Shown piece by piece: positions 46,279 through 54,496 of a DNA stretch of 64,000 nt. The stretch is from contig CACZCZ010000002.1 of assembly GCA_902779845.1 (NCBI GenBank), positions 124,001 through 188,000 of the forward strand. The letters run 5' to 3'. The position numbers and the translations under genes were made by a program. Numbering within the stretch: position 1 is the first letter of the stretch; every line of letters begins with the position of its first letter. Source of the stretch: an uncultured Bacteroidales bacterium (lineage in GTDB: Bacteria; Bacteroidota; Bacteroidia; Bacteroidales; Bacteroidaceae). Below the pieces are notes generated by a model. That model did not search any database and had not been told where the DNA came from. It saw only the letters and a program-made list of their open reading frames with translations.

Positions 46279-47697
46279 ATGCAATTCGAAGAACTCGACC
46301 TCAACTACGATGTCCTTGACGCCCTCGACGACATGAACTTCACAGAGTGCACGCCCATTCAGGAACAAGCCATCCCGCCTCTGCTCGAAGGCCGCGACCT
46401 CATCGGCGTAGCCCAGACGGGCACCGGCAAGACAGCCGCCTACCTGCTGCCCGTGCTCTCGCAGCTGCGCGACGGCGGCTTCCCGCGCGATGCCATCAAC
46501 TGTATCATCATGTCCCCCACCCGCGAACTGGCCCAGCAGATTGACCAGGCCATGCAGGGTTTCGCCTACTACCTCGACGACATCTCCAGCGTCAGCGTCT
46601 ATGGCGGCAACGACGGCATCCGCTACGAGCAGGAGAAGCGCGCCCTGCAGCTCGGTGCCGACGTGGTCATCGCCACCCCCGGCCGCCTCATCAGCCACCT
46701 CTCGCTGGGCAATGTGGATCTCTCGCGCGTCAGCTTCTTCATCCTCGACGAGGCCGACCGTATGCTCGACATGGGCTTCTCCGAGGACATCATGCAGATT
46801 GTCTCCTTCCTGCCCAAGGAGCGACAGACCATCATGTTCTCAGCCACCATGCCCGACAAGATTGTGGAGCTGGCCAAGACCATCCTCACCAACCCCGTCG
46901 AAGTCAAGATAGCCCTCAACAAGCCCGCCGAGGGCATCCGTCAGAGCGCCTTCGTGTGCTACGAAGCCCAGAAGCTCCGCATCGTGGAGCACCTCTTCCA
47001 CGAGCGCAAGCCCGAGCGCGTCATCATCTTTGTGGGTAAGAAAGTGCACACCAAGGACGTGGCCATCGCCCTCAAGCGCAAAGGCTACAACGCCGAAGCC
47101 ATGCACAGCGACCTGCTGCAGGAACAGCGCGACGACGTCATGTACCGCTTCAAGACCGGTCAGGTCGATATCCTCGTGGCCACAGACATCGTAGCCCGCG
47201 GCATCGACATCGACGACATCCAGCTCGTCATCAACTACGACGTACCCCACGACGAGGAAGACTACGTCCACCGCATCGGGCGCACCGCCCGTGCCGGCCG
47301 CGACGGTCGCGCCATCACCCTCGTCAGCGAGAAGGACCAGCCCCTCTTCGCCGCCATCGAGCGCTTCCTCGAGAAAGAATTTCCCAAGGAAGCCATTCCC
47401 GAAGAACTCGGCGAGGCACCCGCCTACACCGGTCGTGGTTCAGCATCGCGCACCGGCGGCAAAGGGCGTGGCCACGGCAGGGGTCGGGGTGGTCATGGCC
47501 GAGGCGGTCATGGCCGAGGGAACGGACACGGCAAAGGAAAAGAACAAGGTAAAGGACAAGGACAAAGCAAAGATAACGGGCAAGGTAATGCCCCTAAGGC
47601 TGAGAACAGCGGCAACAATGCCGAAGCCAAGCCCGCAGGCGAAGGCAAGAAGAAGAAACACCGCGGCGGGCACCATCACCGCAAGGAAGCTGAATAA
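46279..47697 (+). CDS. DEAD-box RNA helicase
   Basis: 472 residues. Motifs: Q motif (CTPIQEQAIPPLLEGRD), I AQTGTGKT, II DEAD, III SAT, V VARGIDID, VI HRIGRTARAGR. The tail (about 385-472) is low-complexity Gly/Arg/His then Lys-rich, likely for RNA binding. The family remodels RNA in ribosome assembly or decay. A 9-bp repeat array ends just before the start. Confidence 0.95.
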   Translation: MQFEELDLNYDVLDALDDMNFTECTPIQEQAIPPLLEGRDLIGVAQTGTGKTAAYLLPVLSQLRDGGFPRDAINCIIMSPTRELAQQIDQAMQGFAYYLDDISSVSVYGGNDGIRYEQEKRALQLGADVVIATPGRLISHLSLGNVDLSRVSFFILDEADRMLDMGFSEDIMQIVSFLPKERQTIMFSATMPDKIVELAKTILTNPVEVKIALNKPAEGIRQSAFVCYEAQKLRIVEHLFHERKPERVIIFVGKKVHTKDVAIALKRKGYNAEAMHSDLLQEQRDDVMYRFKTGQVDILVATDIVARGIDIDDIQLVINYDVPHDEEDYVHRIGRTARAGRDGRAITLVSEKDQPLFAAIERFLEKEFPKEAIPEELGEAPAYTGRGSASRTGGKGRGHGRGRGGHGRGGHGRGNGHGKGKEQGKGQGQSKDNGQGNAPKAENSGNNAEAKPAGEGKKKKHRGGHHHRKEAE

Positions 47698-47714
47698 TTC
47701 CGAGAAATTCACCA

Positions 47715-48527
47715 ATGAAGTATGCCTTCATCCTGCTAACGATGTTCCTCACCCTGAGCGCTCATGCCCAGGATGATGATGACATCGCCTACACGCTTGA
47801 CATGCCCGAGGCGGTGGTGCTGGCCAATGGCATGTCCTTCGAGGAATATCTGCTGCAGCAGGTGCTGGAAAATGCCAAGCCGCTCAGCGCACGCACCAAG
47901 ACGCTGGACTACTCCGTGACGTGCAAATTGGAGAAAGACATCGACTTGAAGAAGTTCCCCCACCGCCGCGTCGTCACCTTCGCCGCCCGACTGGCAGGCT
48001 ACGGACCTATCGTGTCAGCCCTCAGGGAGCACAAGCATTTCGGCATCACGATGGCAGAGGATGTTCACTATGCCGACGGGAAGACGACAGCGTCGAATGT
48101 CCGCATGGTGGAGATGAAGCAGGAACTGACGCCCAAGCAGGTGGCCTCTTTCCTCAAGCACGACAAGATGCTCAGCGCCAACGTATATGACAAGTTCTAC
48201 AAGAAAGTGCGTGAGAAGGTCAAGGACTTGCAGAAGAAACGTAAGAAGAAGCAGGACACCGGCATGAAATATGTCGGCAGCTACACCGCCAACGAGAAGA
48301 CCTTCTTCGTCGTGAAACTTGGCAGCATGACTGTGCACATTGCCGACGGCTGCTGGCAGATTGCCCGTCTCAGCTACAGCGAGGGGCAGAACTACATGCA
48401 ACATGAGTTCCGCGAGATAAAGCCCAACCTCTACCTCCTCTCCCACGGCACAGCCAAGTTCTACATCGACCGTGCCAAATGGCCAAAAGGCTACATGTCT
48501 ATGGTCATCGATTACACCTATCGGTGA
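47715..48527 (+). CDS. Exported protein of unknown function
   Basis: 270 residues with a clear signal peptide (MKYAFILLTMFLTLSAHAQ) and an acidic DDDD start of the mature chain. The remainder is mostly beta with a very basic stretch near 160-180 (KKRKKKQD). No family recognised. It begins 17 bp after the helicase gene and ends 27 bp before the thioesterase gene. Confidence 0.75.
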   Translation: MKYAFILLTMFLTLSAHAQDDDDIAYTLDMPEAVVLANGMSFEEYLLQQVLENAKPLSARTKTLDYSVTCKLEKDIDLKKFPHRRVVTFAARLAGYGPIVSALREHKHFGITMAEDVHYADGKTTASNVRMVEMKQELTPKQVASFLKHDKMLSANVYDKFYKKVREKVKDLQKKRKKKQDTGMKYVGSYTANEKTFFVVKLGSMTVHIADGCWQIARLSYSEGQNYMQHEFREIKPNLYLLSHGTAKFYIDRAKWPKGYMSMVIDYTYR

Positions 48528-48554
48528 ACTTCTTTAAATTAAACATATACCTCA

Positions 48555-49346
48555 ATGATAGAACAAGGTAAATTCCAACACACCTACACCTCTACAGCAT
48601 CGGACATCACGCCGCTGTATCGTCTGACACCCAACGCGTTGCTGATGTACTTCCAGGACAGCTTCGCCCGGCTGATGACCATCCACGGGCTTGCCGCCTT
48701 CGACATCGTCAAGCAGCGCCGCATGTGGGTCATCACAGAGGTGCAGATGGACGTGCAGCCCACCGTCACCTTCTGGTCGGAGGACTTCACCGTGGAACTG
48801 TGGGTCAGCGAGCTGACATCGTTGCGCATCTACTGCGATTTCCGCATCGTCCGTGCCGACAACGGAGCGTTGATAGCCTCCGGCACCAGCCAGTGGAACA
48901 TCCTCAACCTCGACACCAAGCGGTTGGAGACGACAGACTTCATGGCCGAACGTCTGACGGTCGTGCCGGAGCTGATGACCGCCAGCCACAAGAAGGTGCG
49001 GTTCCCGAAGCCACAGGGCGTAGATCTGCAGATGGAACACCGTGCCACGCGCCTCGACCTCGACTTCAACTTCCACGTCAGCAACCGCAGCTACGTCAGC
49101 ATCGCCCTGCTGACCATGCCCGAGGATGTCCTTGCCTCGCAGGCCCTCTCCTCCCTCACCGTCCACTGGCTCCACGAGACCTATCTCGACGACCTCCTCA
49201 CATGCAACATGTCGCACACCGAGGATGGCAGCTACCTCCACACCCTCACCAACGCCGATGGCGTTGTCGTCTGCGAGCTCATGAGCCGTTGGCAGCCGCA
49301 GCCCCACGCCGCTGATGTCAGCGAGGTGCTCGACAGAAATCTGTAA
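48555..49346 (+). CDS. Acyl-ACP thioesterase
   Basis: 263 residues with a double hot-dog layout, as in FatA/FatB-type bacterial acyl-ACP thioesterases. The first repeat has TPNALLMYFQDSFARLM and WVITEVQMDV, and NILNLDTKR follows. It would release free fatty acid from ACP. Last gene before a 0.9-kb gene-free stretch. Confidence 0.88.
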   Translation: MIEQGKFQHTYTSTASDITPLYRLTPNALLMYFQDSFARLMTIHGLAAFDIVKQRRMWVITEVQMDVQPTVTFWSEDFTVELWVSELTSLRIYCDFRIVRADNGALIASGTSQWNILNLDTKRLETTDFMAERLTVVPELMTASHKKVRFPKPQGVDLQMEHRATRLDLDFNFHVSNRSYVSIALLTMPEDVLASQALSSLTVHWLHETYLDDLLTCNMSHTEDGSYLHTLTNADGVVVCELMSRWQPQPHAADVSEVLDRNL

Positions 49347-49467
49347 GAGTACTCGCCACCAATGCCAAGCGTGAGTATTTTCGGGCATGAACCTTATATT
49401 ATATAAAAGCCCCTGAAAAAAGAAGTACCAGCCAACCACCCAAGACATGCGGAATCCCCCGAAAATG

Positions 49468-49880
49468 TAAACAGATTACAGATTACAGTTTTTTTTCTCG
49501 ACCCCACAACCAGCCGTGGAGGGACTTTTAAGTGTAATAATTATTTAGTGTATTATTATTTATAATATATTGATATATAATAATATATATAATAATTATA
49601 TCATAGATATATCTATCTCTTCTTCTCTCTTCTCAGCCCTCATCCTGCAAAATCCTCGCCGAAAAAAACTGTTTACTGTTTACATCTGTGGACATGAAAA
49701 CTCACCCCTACGATGAGAGAAAAAACGCCCCCAGCCGAGAGATACCCCCTCGCGAAAAAAACTGTAATCTGTTGACATCTGTTGACATCTGTCCTCGTTG
49801 ACCTTCGGAGTTGAATGAGGACAGCTCTGACGGGCAACCTCGGCGATGGCAATGTAAACAGATGTCAACAGATTACAGTT
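49468..49880. repeat. Clusters of CTGT-type repeats around an A+T-rich segment
   Basis: Four clusters of related units (ACAGATTACAG, CTGTTTAC, CTGTTGACAT) lie at about 49468-49490, 49669-49688, 49760-49793 and 49854-49880. The last two contain a perfect 24-bp inverted repeat: 49760-49783 and 49857-49880, with 73 nt between. Within 49768-49791 CTGTTGACAT repeats at a 10-bp period. Between the first two clusters, 49525-49620 is almost pure A/T with overlapping palindromes. No gene is seen. Confidence 0.75.
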
Positions 49881-49902
49881 ATTTTCTACACGGTCAACAC
49901 AC

Positions 49903-49954
49903 CTTGGTGCATCGCCCTGAGATGCTTGGTGCATCGCCCTGAGATGCTTGGTGC
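49903..49954. repeat. 22-bp tandem array A in the 49.3-50.2 kb gap
   Basis: CTTGGTGCATCGCCCTGAGA plus TG repeats at 49903, 49925 and 49947 (last copy partial), an exact 22-bp period. The TTGGTGC core resembles the GGTGC core of the 34.98-kb array. Confidence 0.85.
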
Positions 49955-49975
49955 GTTTTTTGAAGACCTTGATCT

Positions 49976-50068
49976 TATGGCCGGAAGAGCAAGGTCTTAT
50001 CGCCGGAAGAGCAAGGTCTTATCGCCGGAAGGACTTGACCTTTTGGCCGGAAGGACTTGACCTTCGTG
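49976..50068. repeat. 22-bp tandem array B in the 49.3-50.2 kb gap
   Basis: CCGGAAGAGCAAGGTCTTAT plus CG repeats at 49981, 50003, 50025 and 50047, again exactly 22 bp. The last two units carry GGACTTGACC in place of GAGCAAGGTC. It ends about 85 bp before the promoter of the phosphatase gene. Confidence 0.87.
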
Positions 50069-50129
50069 CCTGAGGGCTTGAGGGCTTGAAAAATGTGGGG
50101 GGCGAGGGGATGGTATAGAGGGTTTTTTC

Positions 50130-50160
50130 TTGGTGCTTTGCCAAATAAGGGCTATCTTTG
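50130..50160 (+). promoter_or_regulatory. Promoter of the LMW phosphatase gene
   Basis: TTG (50130-50132), a 20-nt spacer and TATCTTTG (50153-50160), a full consensus. The start codon is 78 nt downstream. Confidence 0.65.
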
Positions 50161-50238
50161 CATCGCAGTTGAACAAACAGCTTTCGAGCTGGCGAACATC
50201 GTTCACGCTATCTGTTGGAACATTTTGGAACAAGACGC

Positions 50239-50688
50239 ATGAAAAGAATCCTCTTTGTCTGCCACGGCAACATCTGCCGCAGTCCGATGGCGGAGTTCGT
50301 GATGAAAGACCTCGTGATGAAAGCCGGTCGCGAAGCAGACTTCTATATCGAGTCCGCAGCCACCTCCACGGAAGAGATTGGCAACCCCGTCTATCCCCCT
50401 GCCCGCCGCAAGCTCGCCGAGCACGGCATCGGCTGTGCGGGCAAGACGGCCCGCCAGATGACGCGCGCCGACTACGACCGCTTCGACCTCATCGTGGGCA
50501 TGGACTCCTGGAACCTGCGCAACATGCACCGCATCTGTGGCGGCGATGCCGAAGGCAAAATCCACCTGCTCATGGACTTCACACGTCGCCCCGGCGATGT
50601 CGCCGACCCCTGGTACACCGATGACTTCGACGCCACCTGGCGCGACGTCCTCGAAGGCTGCACGGCCATCCTCCAGCAAGAGGGCTAA
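50239..50688 (+). CDS. Low-molecular-weight protein-tyrosine phosphatase
   Basis: 149 residues. The P-loop C-x5-R-S is at the start (FVCHGNICRSPMAE) and the acid motif is DPWYTDDF. The start MKRILFVCHGN at 50239 fits the family; an upstream in-frame ATG does not. Such enzymes often control capsule or exopolysaccharide tyrosine kinases, but no partner kinase is nearby. Confidence 0.93.
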   Translation: MKRILFVCHGNICRSPMAEFVMKDLVMKAGREADFYIESAATSTEEIGNPVYPPARRKLAEHGIGCAGKTARQMTRADYDRFDLIVGMDSWNLRNMHRICGGDAEGKIHLLMDFTRRPGDVADPWYTDDFDATWRDVLEGCTAILQQEG

Positions 50689-50712
50689 GAGACATCCCAC
50701 CCCTACGGAATA

Positions 50713-50755
50713 CAGAAAAGAGGCCGTGTCAAAATAACGACATAGCCCCTTTTCC
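50713..50755. terminator. Possible bidirectional terminator
   Basis: AAAAGAGGC...GCCCCTTTTC with an inner TGTC/GACA pair forms an imperfect stem between the convergent phosphatase and yebC genes, with A and T runs on either side. Confidence 0.5.
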
Positions 50756-50791
50756 GTATATATATAATAAGGTATAGGCGAAGGGGGCGTA

Positions 50792-51463
50792 TTATGCCTC
50801 TTCGGGCTTCATGTTGGTATAGACGGTCTGGACGTCGTCGAACTCTTCGAGGCGCTCCACCATCTTGTCGATGCTCTCGCGCTGCTCGGGGGTCACGTCC
50901 TTGAGGTCGTTGGGGATGTAGGTGAACTCACCGCCGACATCCTCGAAGCCGCTCTCCTCGAGATGCTTCTGGATGGCGCCGTAGCTCTTGGGGTCGCCGT
51001 AGATGGTGAGTGTGCCTTCTTCCTCGTCCTCGTCGTACTCGTCCTCCACACCGTAGTCGATGAGGTCGAGGATGAGCTCGTCCATGTCGATGCCGTCCTT
51101 CTTCTTGAAGGTGAACACACACTTGTGGTCGAAGAGGAATGCGAGGCTACCCATCGTGCCGAGGTTGCCGCCGAACTTGTTGAAGACGCTGCGCACGTCG
51201 GCCACGGTGCGCGTGGGGTTGTCGGTGAGGGTGTCCACGAAGACGGCGACGCCGTGGGGGCCGTAGCCCTCGTAGGTCATGCCCTTGTAGTCGCTCTGGT
51301 CCTTGCCCATCGCGTTCTTGATGGCGCGGTCGATGTTGTCCTTCGGCATGTTCTCGCGCTTGCAGGTGATGGCGATCTGCTTGCCTAACTTGGTGAATGT
51401 CTTTGCCATGTGGCCCCAGCGCTTCAGCTTGGCGGCCTTGCGGTATTCAAATGCTCTTCCCAT
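50792..51463 (-). CDS. yebC: YebC/PmpR-family protein
   Basis: 223 residues. N-terminus MGRAFEYRKAAKLKRW matches the YebC family, with GYGPHGVAVFVDTLTDNPTRT and SLAFLFDHKCVF downstream. The family was named as transcription regulators and is now linked to translation of polyproline stretches. This is notable beside the Pro-rich repeat-encoded peptides of this genome, though that link is speculative. It is slightly shorter than the usual 240. Confidence 0.94.
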   Translation of the reverse strand: MGRAFEYRKAAKLKRWGHMAKTFTKLGKQIAITCKRENMPKDNIDRAIKNAMGKDQSDYKGMTYEGYGPHGVAVFVDTLTDNPTRTVADVRSVFNKFGGNLGTMGSLAFLFDHKCVFTFKKKDGIDMDELILDLIDYGVEDEYDEDEEEGTLTIYGDPKSYGAIQKHLEESGFEDVGGEFTYIPNDLKDVTPEQRESIDKMVERLEEFDDVQTVYTNMKPEEA

Positions 51464-51475
51464 GGATTAATTTGA

Positions 51476-51515
51476 CGATTTTACGATTATACGATTTTAC
51501 GATTTAACGACTTTA
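51476..51515 (-). repeat. 8-bp tandem array upstream of yebC
   Basis: CGATT-type units start every 8 bp at 51476, 51484, 51492, 51500 and 51508, ending 12 nt upstream of the yebC start. Confidence 0.8.
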
Positions 51516-51828
51516 GTAATAAAAGAATATTAAATTTCCTATTTATTTTCCTTTTTATCCTTATTATCTTTCTTTGCAAGATATTCTCTGGTAGAGATAA
51601 TGGACCCGTTTCATCCAATTCCTCCTCAACCATTTTCAACTTGTTAAGAAAATCCTTTTCTGATTTTCCAATACAAGCAGCTCTATAATTGGCTCCAGGA
51701 GAAGTCCCCGATCTCACAATTTGCTTACCTATTGCATTGGCAGAATTGGTTTGAGGCAAATTATCCACCAGATTGATAATCCGTTTGGAAAATGCCTTCA
51801 ACCGTTCCTTCAATTCAAGTTCTGTCAT
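51487..51828 (-). pseudogene. Four-helix-bundle (23S insertion-type) protein, decayed C-terminus
   Basis: The N-terminal ~75 residues match the TIGR02436 four-helix-bundle family (AFSKRIINLVDNLP; IGKQIVRSGTSPGANYRAAC; FLNKLKMVEEELDET). The following residues lose the family pattern. A +1 frame after DET reads SIISTREYLAKK, which looks like the natural continuation, so a frameshift, probably with an internal deletion, is likely. The product would end in basic residues inside the yebC repeat array. Such proteins are often mobile or encoded within 23S rRNA insertions; function unknown. Confidence 0.6.
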
Positions 51829-51837
51829 GCTATGCAG

Positions 51838-51869
51838 GTGAAATCGTGAAATCGTGAAATTGTGAAATC
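51838..51869 (-). repeat. 8-bp tandem array between pheT and the four-helix-bundle gene
   Basis: GTGAAATC repeats four times (51838, 51846, 51854, 51862), ending 9 nt from the four-helix-bundle start and touching the pheT stop. Confidence 0.82.
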
Positions 51870-54375
51870 AACGCAGCTCCGCATTGAGCTGCTTGGTCAG
51901 GTTCTGAATCAGCTTCTGCATGATGGCGTCGATGGCCTTGTCGTTGAGGGTCTTGGACTCATCCTGCAGGATGAAGTTGACAGCGTAGGATTTCTTGCCG
52001 GCAGGCAGGTTCTTGCCTTCATAGACATCGAAGAGGCGGACGTCCTTGAGGAGCTTGCGCTCGCTCTGGTAGGCGATGGCCTCGATCTGTGCGAACTCGA
52101 CGCTCTTGTCCACGAGGAGGGCGAGGTCGCGGCTGACGGCGGGGTACTTGGGCAGGTCGTTGTAGCTGACCTTCTCCTTGCGGATGAGGCGCATGACCTG
52201 CTGCCAGGCGATGTCGGCGAAATAGACTTCCGTGGGGATGTCGAAGGCTACCTGCAGGCGCTTGGCCACGATGCCGAGCTGCGCGATGACCTTGCCGCCG
52301 CGGTTCTCGATGAGGATGCTCTTGGAGAAGATGTCGTTGGTGCCGGCCTTGAAGACGAGGGAGCCGAAGGGCACGCCCACGCGCTGGAGGATGTTCAGCA
52401 CCTGTGCCTTGAGGACGTAGAAGGACTGGTCCTCGTCGGGATGTGCCCACGAGCCGCTGACGCGCTTGCCCGTAATCCACAGGCCGAGGTGGTAGTCCTC
52501 GCTGTAGGCATCAAGGACATGCTTGATGACTTCGGGGTCGCGACTGCTGCTGACGCCGGGGATGATGTCGGCGCACTTCTTCTCGGCGTGGAAGTAGTAG
52601 CAGTTGCCGAACTCGAAGAACTGCAGGTCGCCACGACGGCGGTTGACGTTGCGGCTGATGCTCTCCAAGCCGCCGAAGAGCAACGTCTGGCGCAGCACGG
52701 CAAGATCCTGCGAGAGCGGGTTCAGCAGGCGCACACAGTTGGCAGCGGGGTAGTTCTGTACGTCGTCGTAGTACGACGACTTACTCAACGAATTATTCAG
52801 AATCTCGTTGAAGCCGGCTCCCACGAGCTGCTCGGAGACGAGGTTCTGCAGCTTGAAGCTCTTATCGACATCGCCCTTGATGGCGATGGTGGAGTTCAGT
52901 GAGAGGGGTATCTCCACATTATTATATCCGTAGATGCGCAGGATGTCTTCGACCACGTCGCAGGGGCGCTGCACATCGACGCGGTAGGCAGGCACGAGGA
53001 GCTGCAGCCCCTCGGCCGTCTCGCTGACAATCTTCATCTCCAGGGAGGTGACGATGCTCTTGACGGTCTCGGCGGGGATGTGCTTGCCGATGAGGTTATC
53101 GACGTAGTCGTACTTCAAATCCACGGGGAAGTCCTGCATGGGCGTGGGATAGACATCCACAATCTCCATGCTGACCTTGCCGCCCGCGAGCTCCTGGCAC
53201 ATCTTGGCAGCCAGCTTCAGGGCGTAGATCTGGCCGTTGGGGTCGATGCCGCGTTCGAAGCGGAAGCTGGCATCGGTCTGCAGGCCGTGGCGACGGGCGC
53301 TCTTGCGAATCCATGTGGGGTTGAAGTAGGCGCTCTCGAGGAGCACGTTGCGGGTGGTCTCATAGGTGCCGCTGCCCTTGCCGCCATAGACACCGCCGAT
53401 GCACATGGGCTCCTGGGTGTTGCAGATCATCAGGTCGTGGTCGCTGAGCTTGCGGTCGATGCCGTCGAGGGTCTGGAAGGGTGTGCCCTCGGGCATGGTC
53501 TTCACGATGACCTCGCCGCCGGTGATCATGTCTGCATCGAAGCAGTGCAGGGGCTGACCGAAAGCCATCATGATGTAGTTGGTGATATCGACGATGTTGT
53601 TGATGGGACGCAGACCGATGGTGGTCAGGTGGTCCTTCAGCCACTGCGGGCTCTCCTTGACCTCGCAGTCCGTGACGGTCACGGCAGCGTAGCGGGGGCA
53701 AGCCTCGGTGTTCTCCACGCGGATGGGAATCTCGAGGTCGTGGTTATCGACCTTGAAGTCCTCGACAGAGGGACGGTGGAGGGCTGTCTTGTAGCCGTTC
53801 TGGATGAGCCAGGCGTAGAGGTCGCGGGCCACGCCGTAGTGCGAGCAGGCATCGGCGCGGTTGGCGGTGATATCGACTTCGATGAGCCAGTCGCTCTCAA
53901 GGCCGTAGTACTCGGCAGCGGGAGTGCCCACGACAGCGTCGGCGGGCAGCACGATGATGCCGCTGTGGTCGGTGCCTACGCCAATCTCGTCTTCAGCGCA
54001 GATCATGCCGTTGGACTCGATGCCACGCAGCTTGCTCTTCTTGATGACGAACTCCTGGTCGCCGTCGTAGAGCTTGGTGCCGAGGGTGGCCACGATGACC
54101 TTCTGGCCGGCAGCCACATTGGGCGCACCGCAGACAATCTGCTGCACCTCGGGGGTGCCGATGTTCACGGTGCAGACGTGCATGTGGTCGCTGTTGGGAT
54201 GTGCTTCGCAGGTGAGCACCTCGCCCACGACGAGACCCTGGAGGCCTCCCTTGATGGTCTGTACTTCTTCCACGCCATCTACTTCGAGACCTGCAGAAGT
54301 GAGGGCTGCTGCGACTTCCTGCGCCGACAAGGTTGTCTCGACGTACTCACGAAGCCATTTGTAGGAGATATTCAT
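51868..54375 (-). CDS. pheT: Phenylalanine-tRNA ligase beta subunit
   Basis: 835 residues with the tRNA-binding OB domain (VVGEVLTCEAHPNSDHMHVC), the B3/B4 editing domain, B5 (DVQRPCDVVEDILRIYGYNNVEIP) and the C-terminal ferredoxin-like anticodon-binding domain (YPAVSRDLALLVD). It forms an alpha2-beta2 enzyme with PheS, which is not in this window. Confidence 0.97.
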   Translation of the reverse strand: MNISYKWLREYVETTLSAQEVAAALTSAGLEVDGVEEVQTIKGGLQGLVVGEVLTCEAHPNSDHMHVCTVNIGTPEVQQIVCGAPNVAAGQKVIVATLGTKLYDGDQEFVIKKSKLRGIESNGMICAEDEIGVGTDHSGIIVLPADAVVGTPAAEYYGLESDWLIEVDITANRADACSHYGVARDLYAWLIQNGYKTALHRPSVEDFKVDNHDLEIPIRVENTEACPRYAAVTVTDCEVKESPQWLKDHLTTIGLRPINNIVDITNYIMMAFGQPLHCFDADMITGGEVIVKTMPEGTPFQTLDGIDRKLSDHDLMICNTQEPMCIGGVYGGKGSGTYETTRNVLLESAYFNPTWIRKSARRHGLQTDASFRFERGIDPNGQIYALKLAAKMCQELAGGKVSMEIVDVYPTPMQDFPVDLKYDYVDNLIGKHIPAETVKSIVTSLEMKIVSETAEGLQLLVPAYRVDVQRPCDVVEDILRIYGYNNVEIPLSLNSTIAIKGDVDKSFKLQNLVSEQLVGAGFNEILNNSLSKSSYYDDVQNYPAANCVRLLNPLSQDLAVLRQTLLFGGLESISRNVNRRRGDLQFFEFGNCYYFHAEKKCADIIPGVSSSRDPEVIKHVLDAYSEDYHLGLWITGKRVSGSWAHPDEDQSFYVLKAQVLNILQRVGVPFGSLVFKAGTNDIFSKSILIENRGGKVIAQLGIVAKRLQVAFDIPTEVYFADIAWQQVMRLIRKEKVSYNDLPKYPAVSRDLALLVDKSVEFAQIEAIAYQSERKLLKDVRLFDVYEGKNLPAGKKSYAVNFILQDESKTLNDKAIDAIMQKLIQNLTKQLNAELR

Positions 54376-54378
54376 CTA

Positions 54379-54431
54379 TTTGACAATTTGACAATTTTAC
54401 GATTTGACAATTTGCGATTTGCGATTTGCGG
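54379..54431 (-). repeat. 8/7-bp tandem array upstream of pheT
   Basis: Four 8-bp units (TTTGACAA type at 54379, 54387, 54395, 54403), then three 7-bp TTTGCGA units (54411, 54418, 54425). The array begins 3 nt from the pheT start. Confidence 0.82.
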
Positions 54432-54496
54432 GCGCAAAAGTACAAAAAAGATTTGAATCGCACATGATTTTTCATCAGGAATTTAATTCCTGACGC

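Noticed and set aside
49468-49880. Replication origin (A+T-rich DNA plus repeats, with dnaB and rarA in the window)
   Set aside because: No dnaA or dnaN nearby and no clear DnaA-box consensus; the repeats are CTGT-type units.
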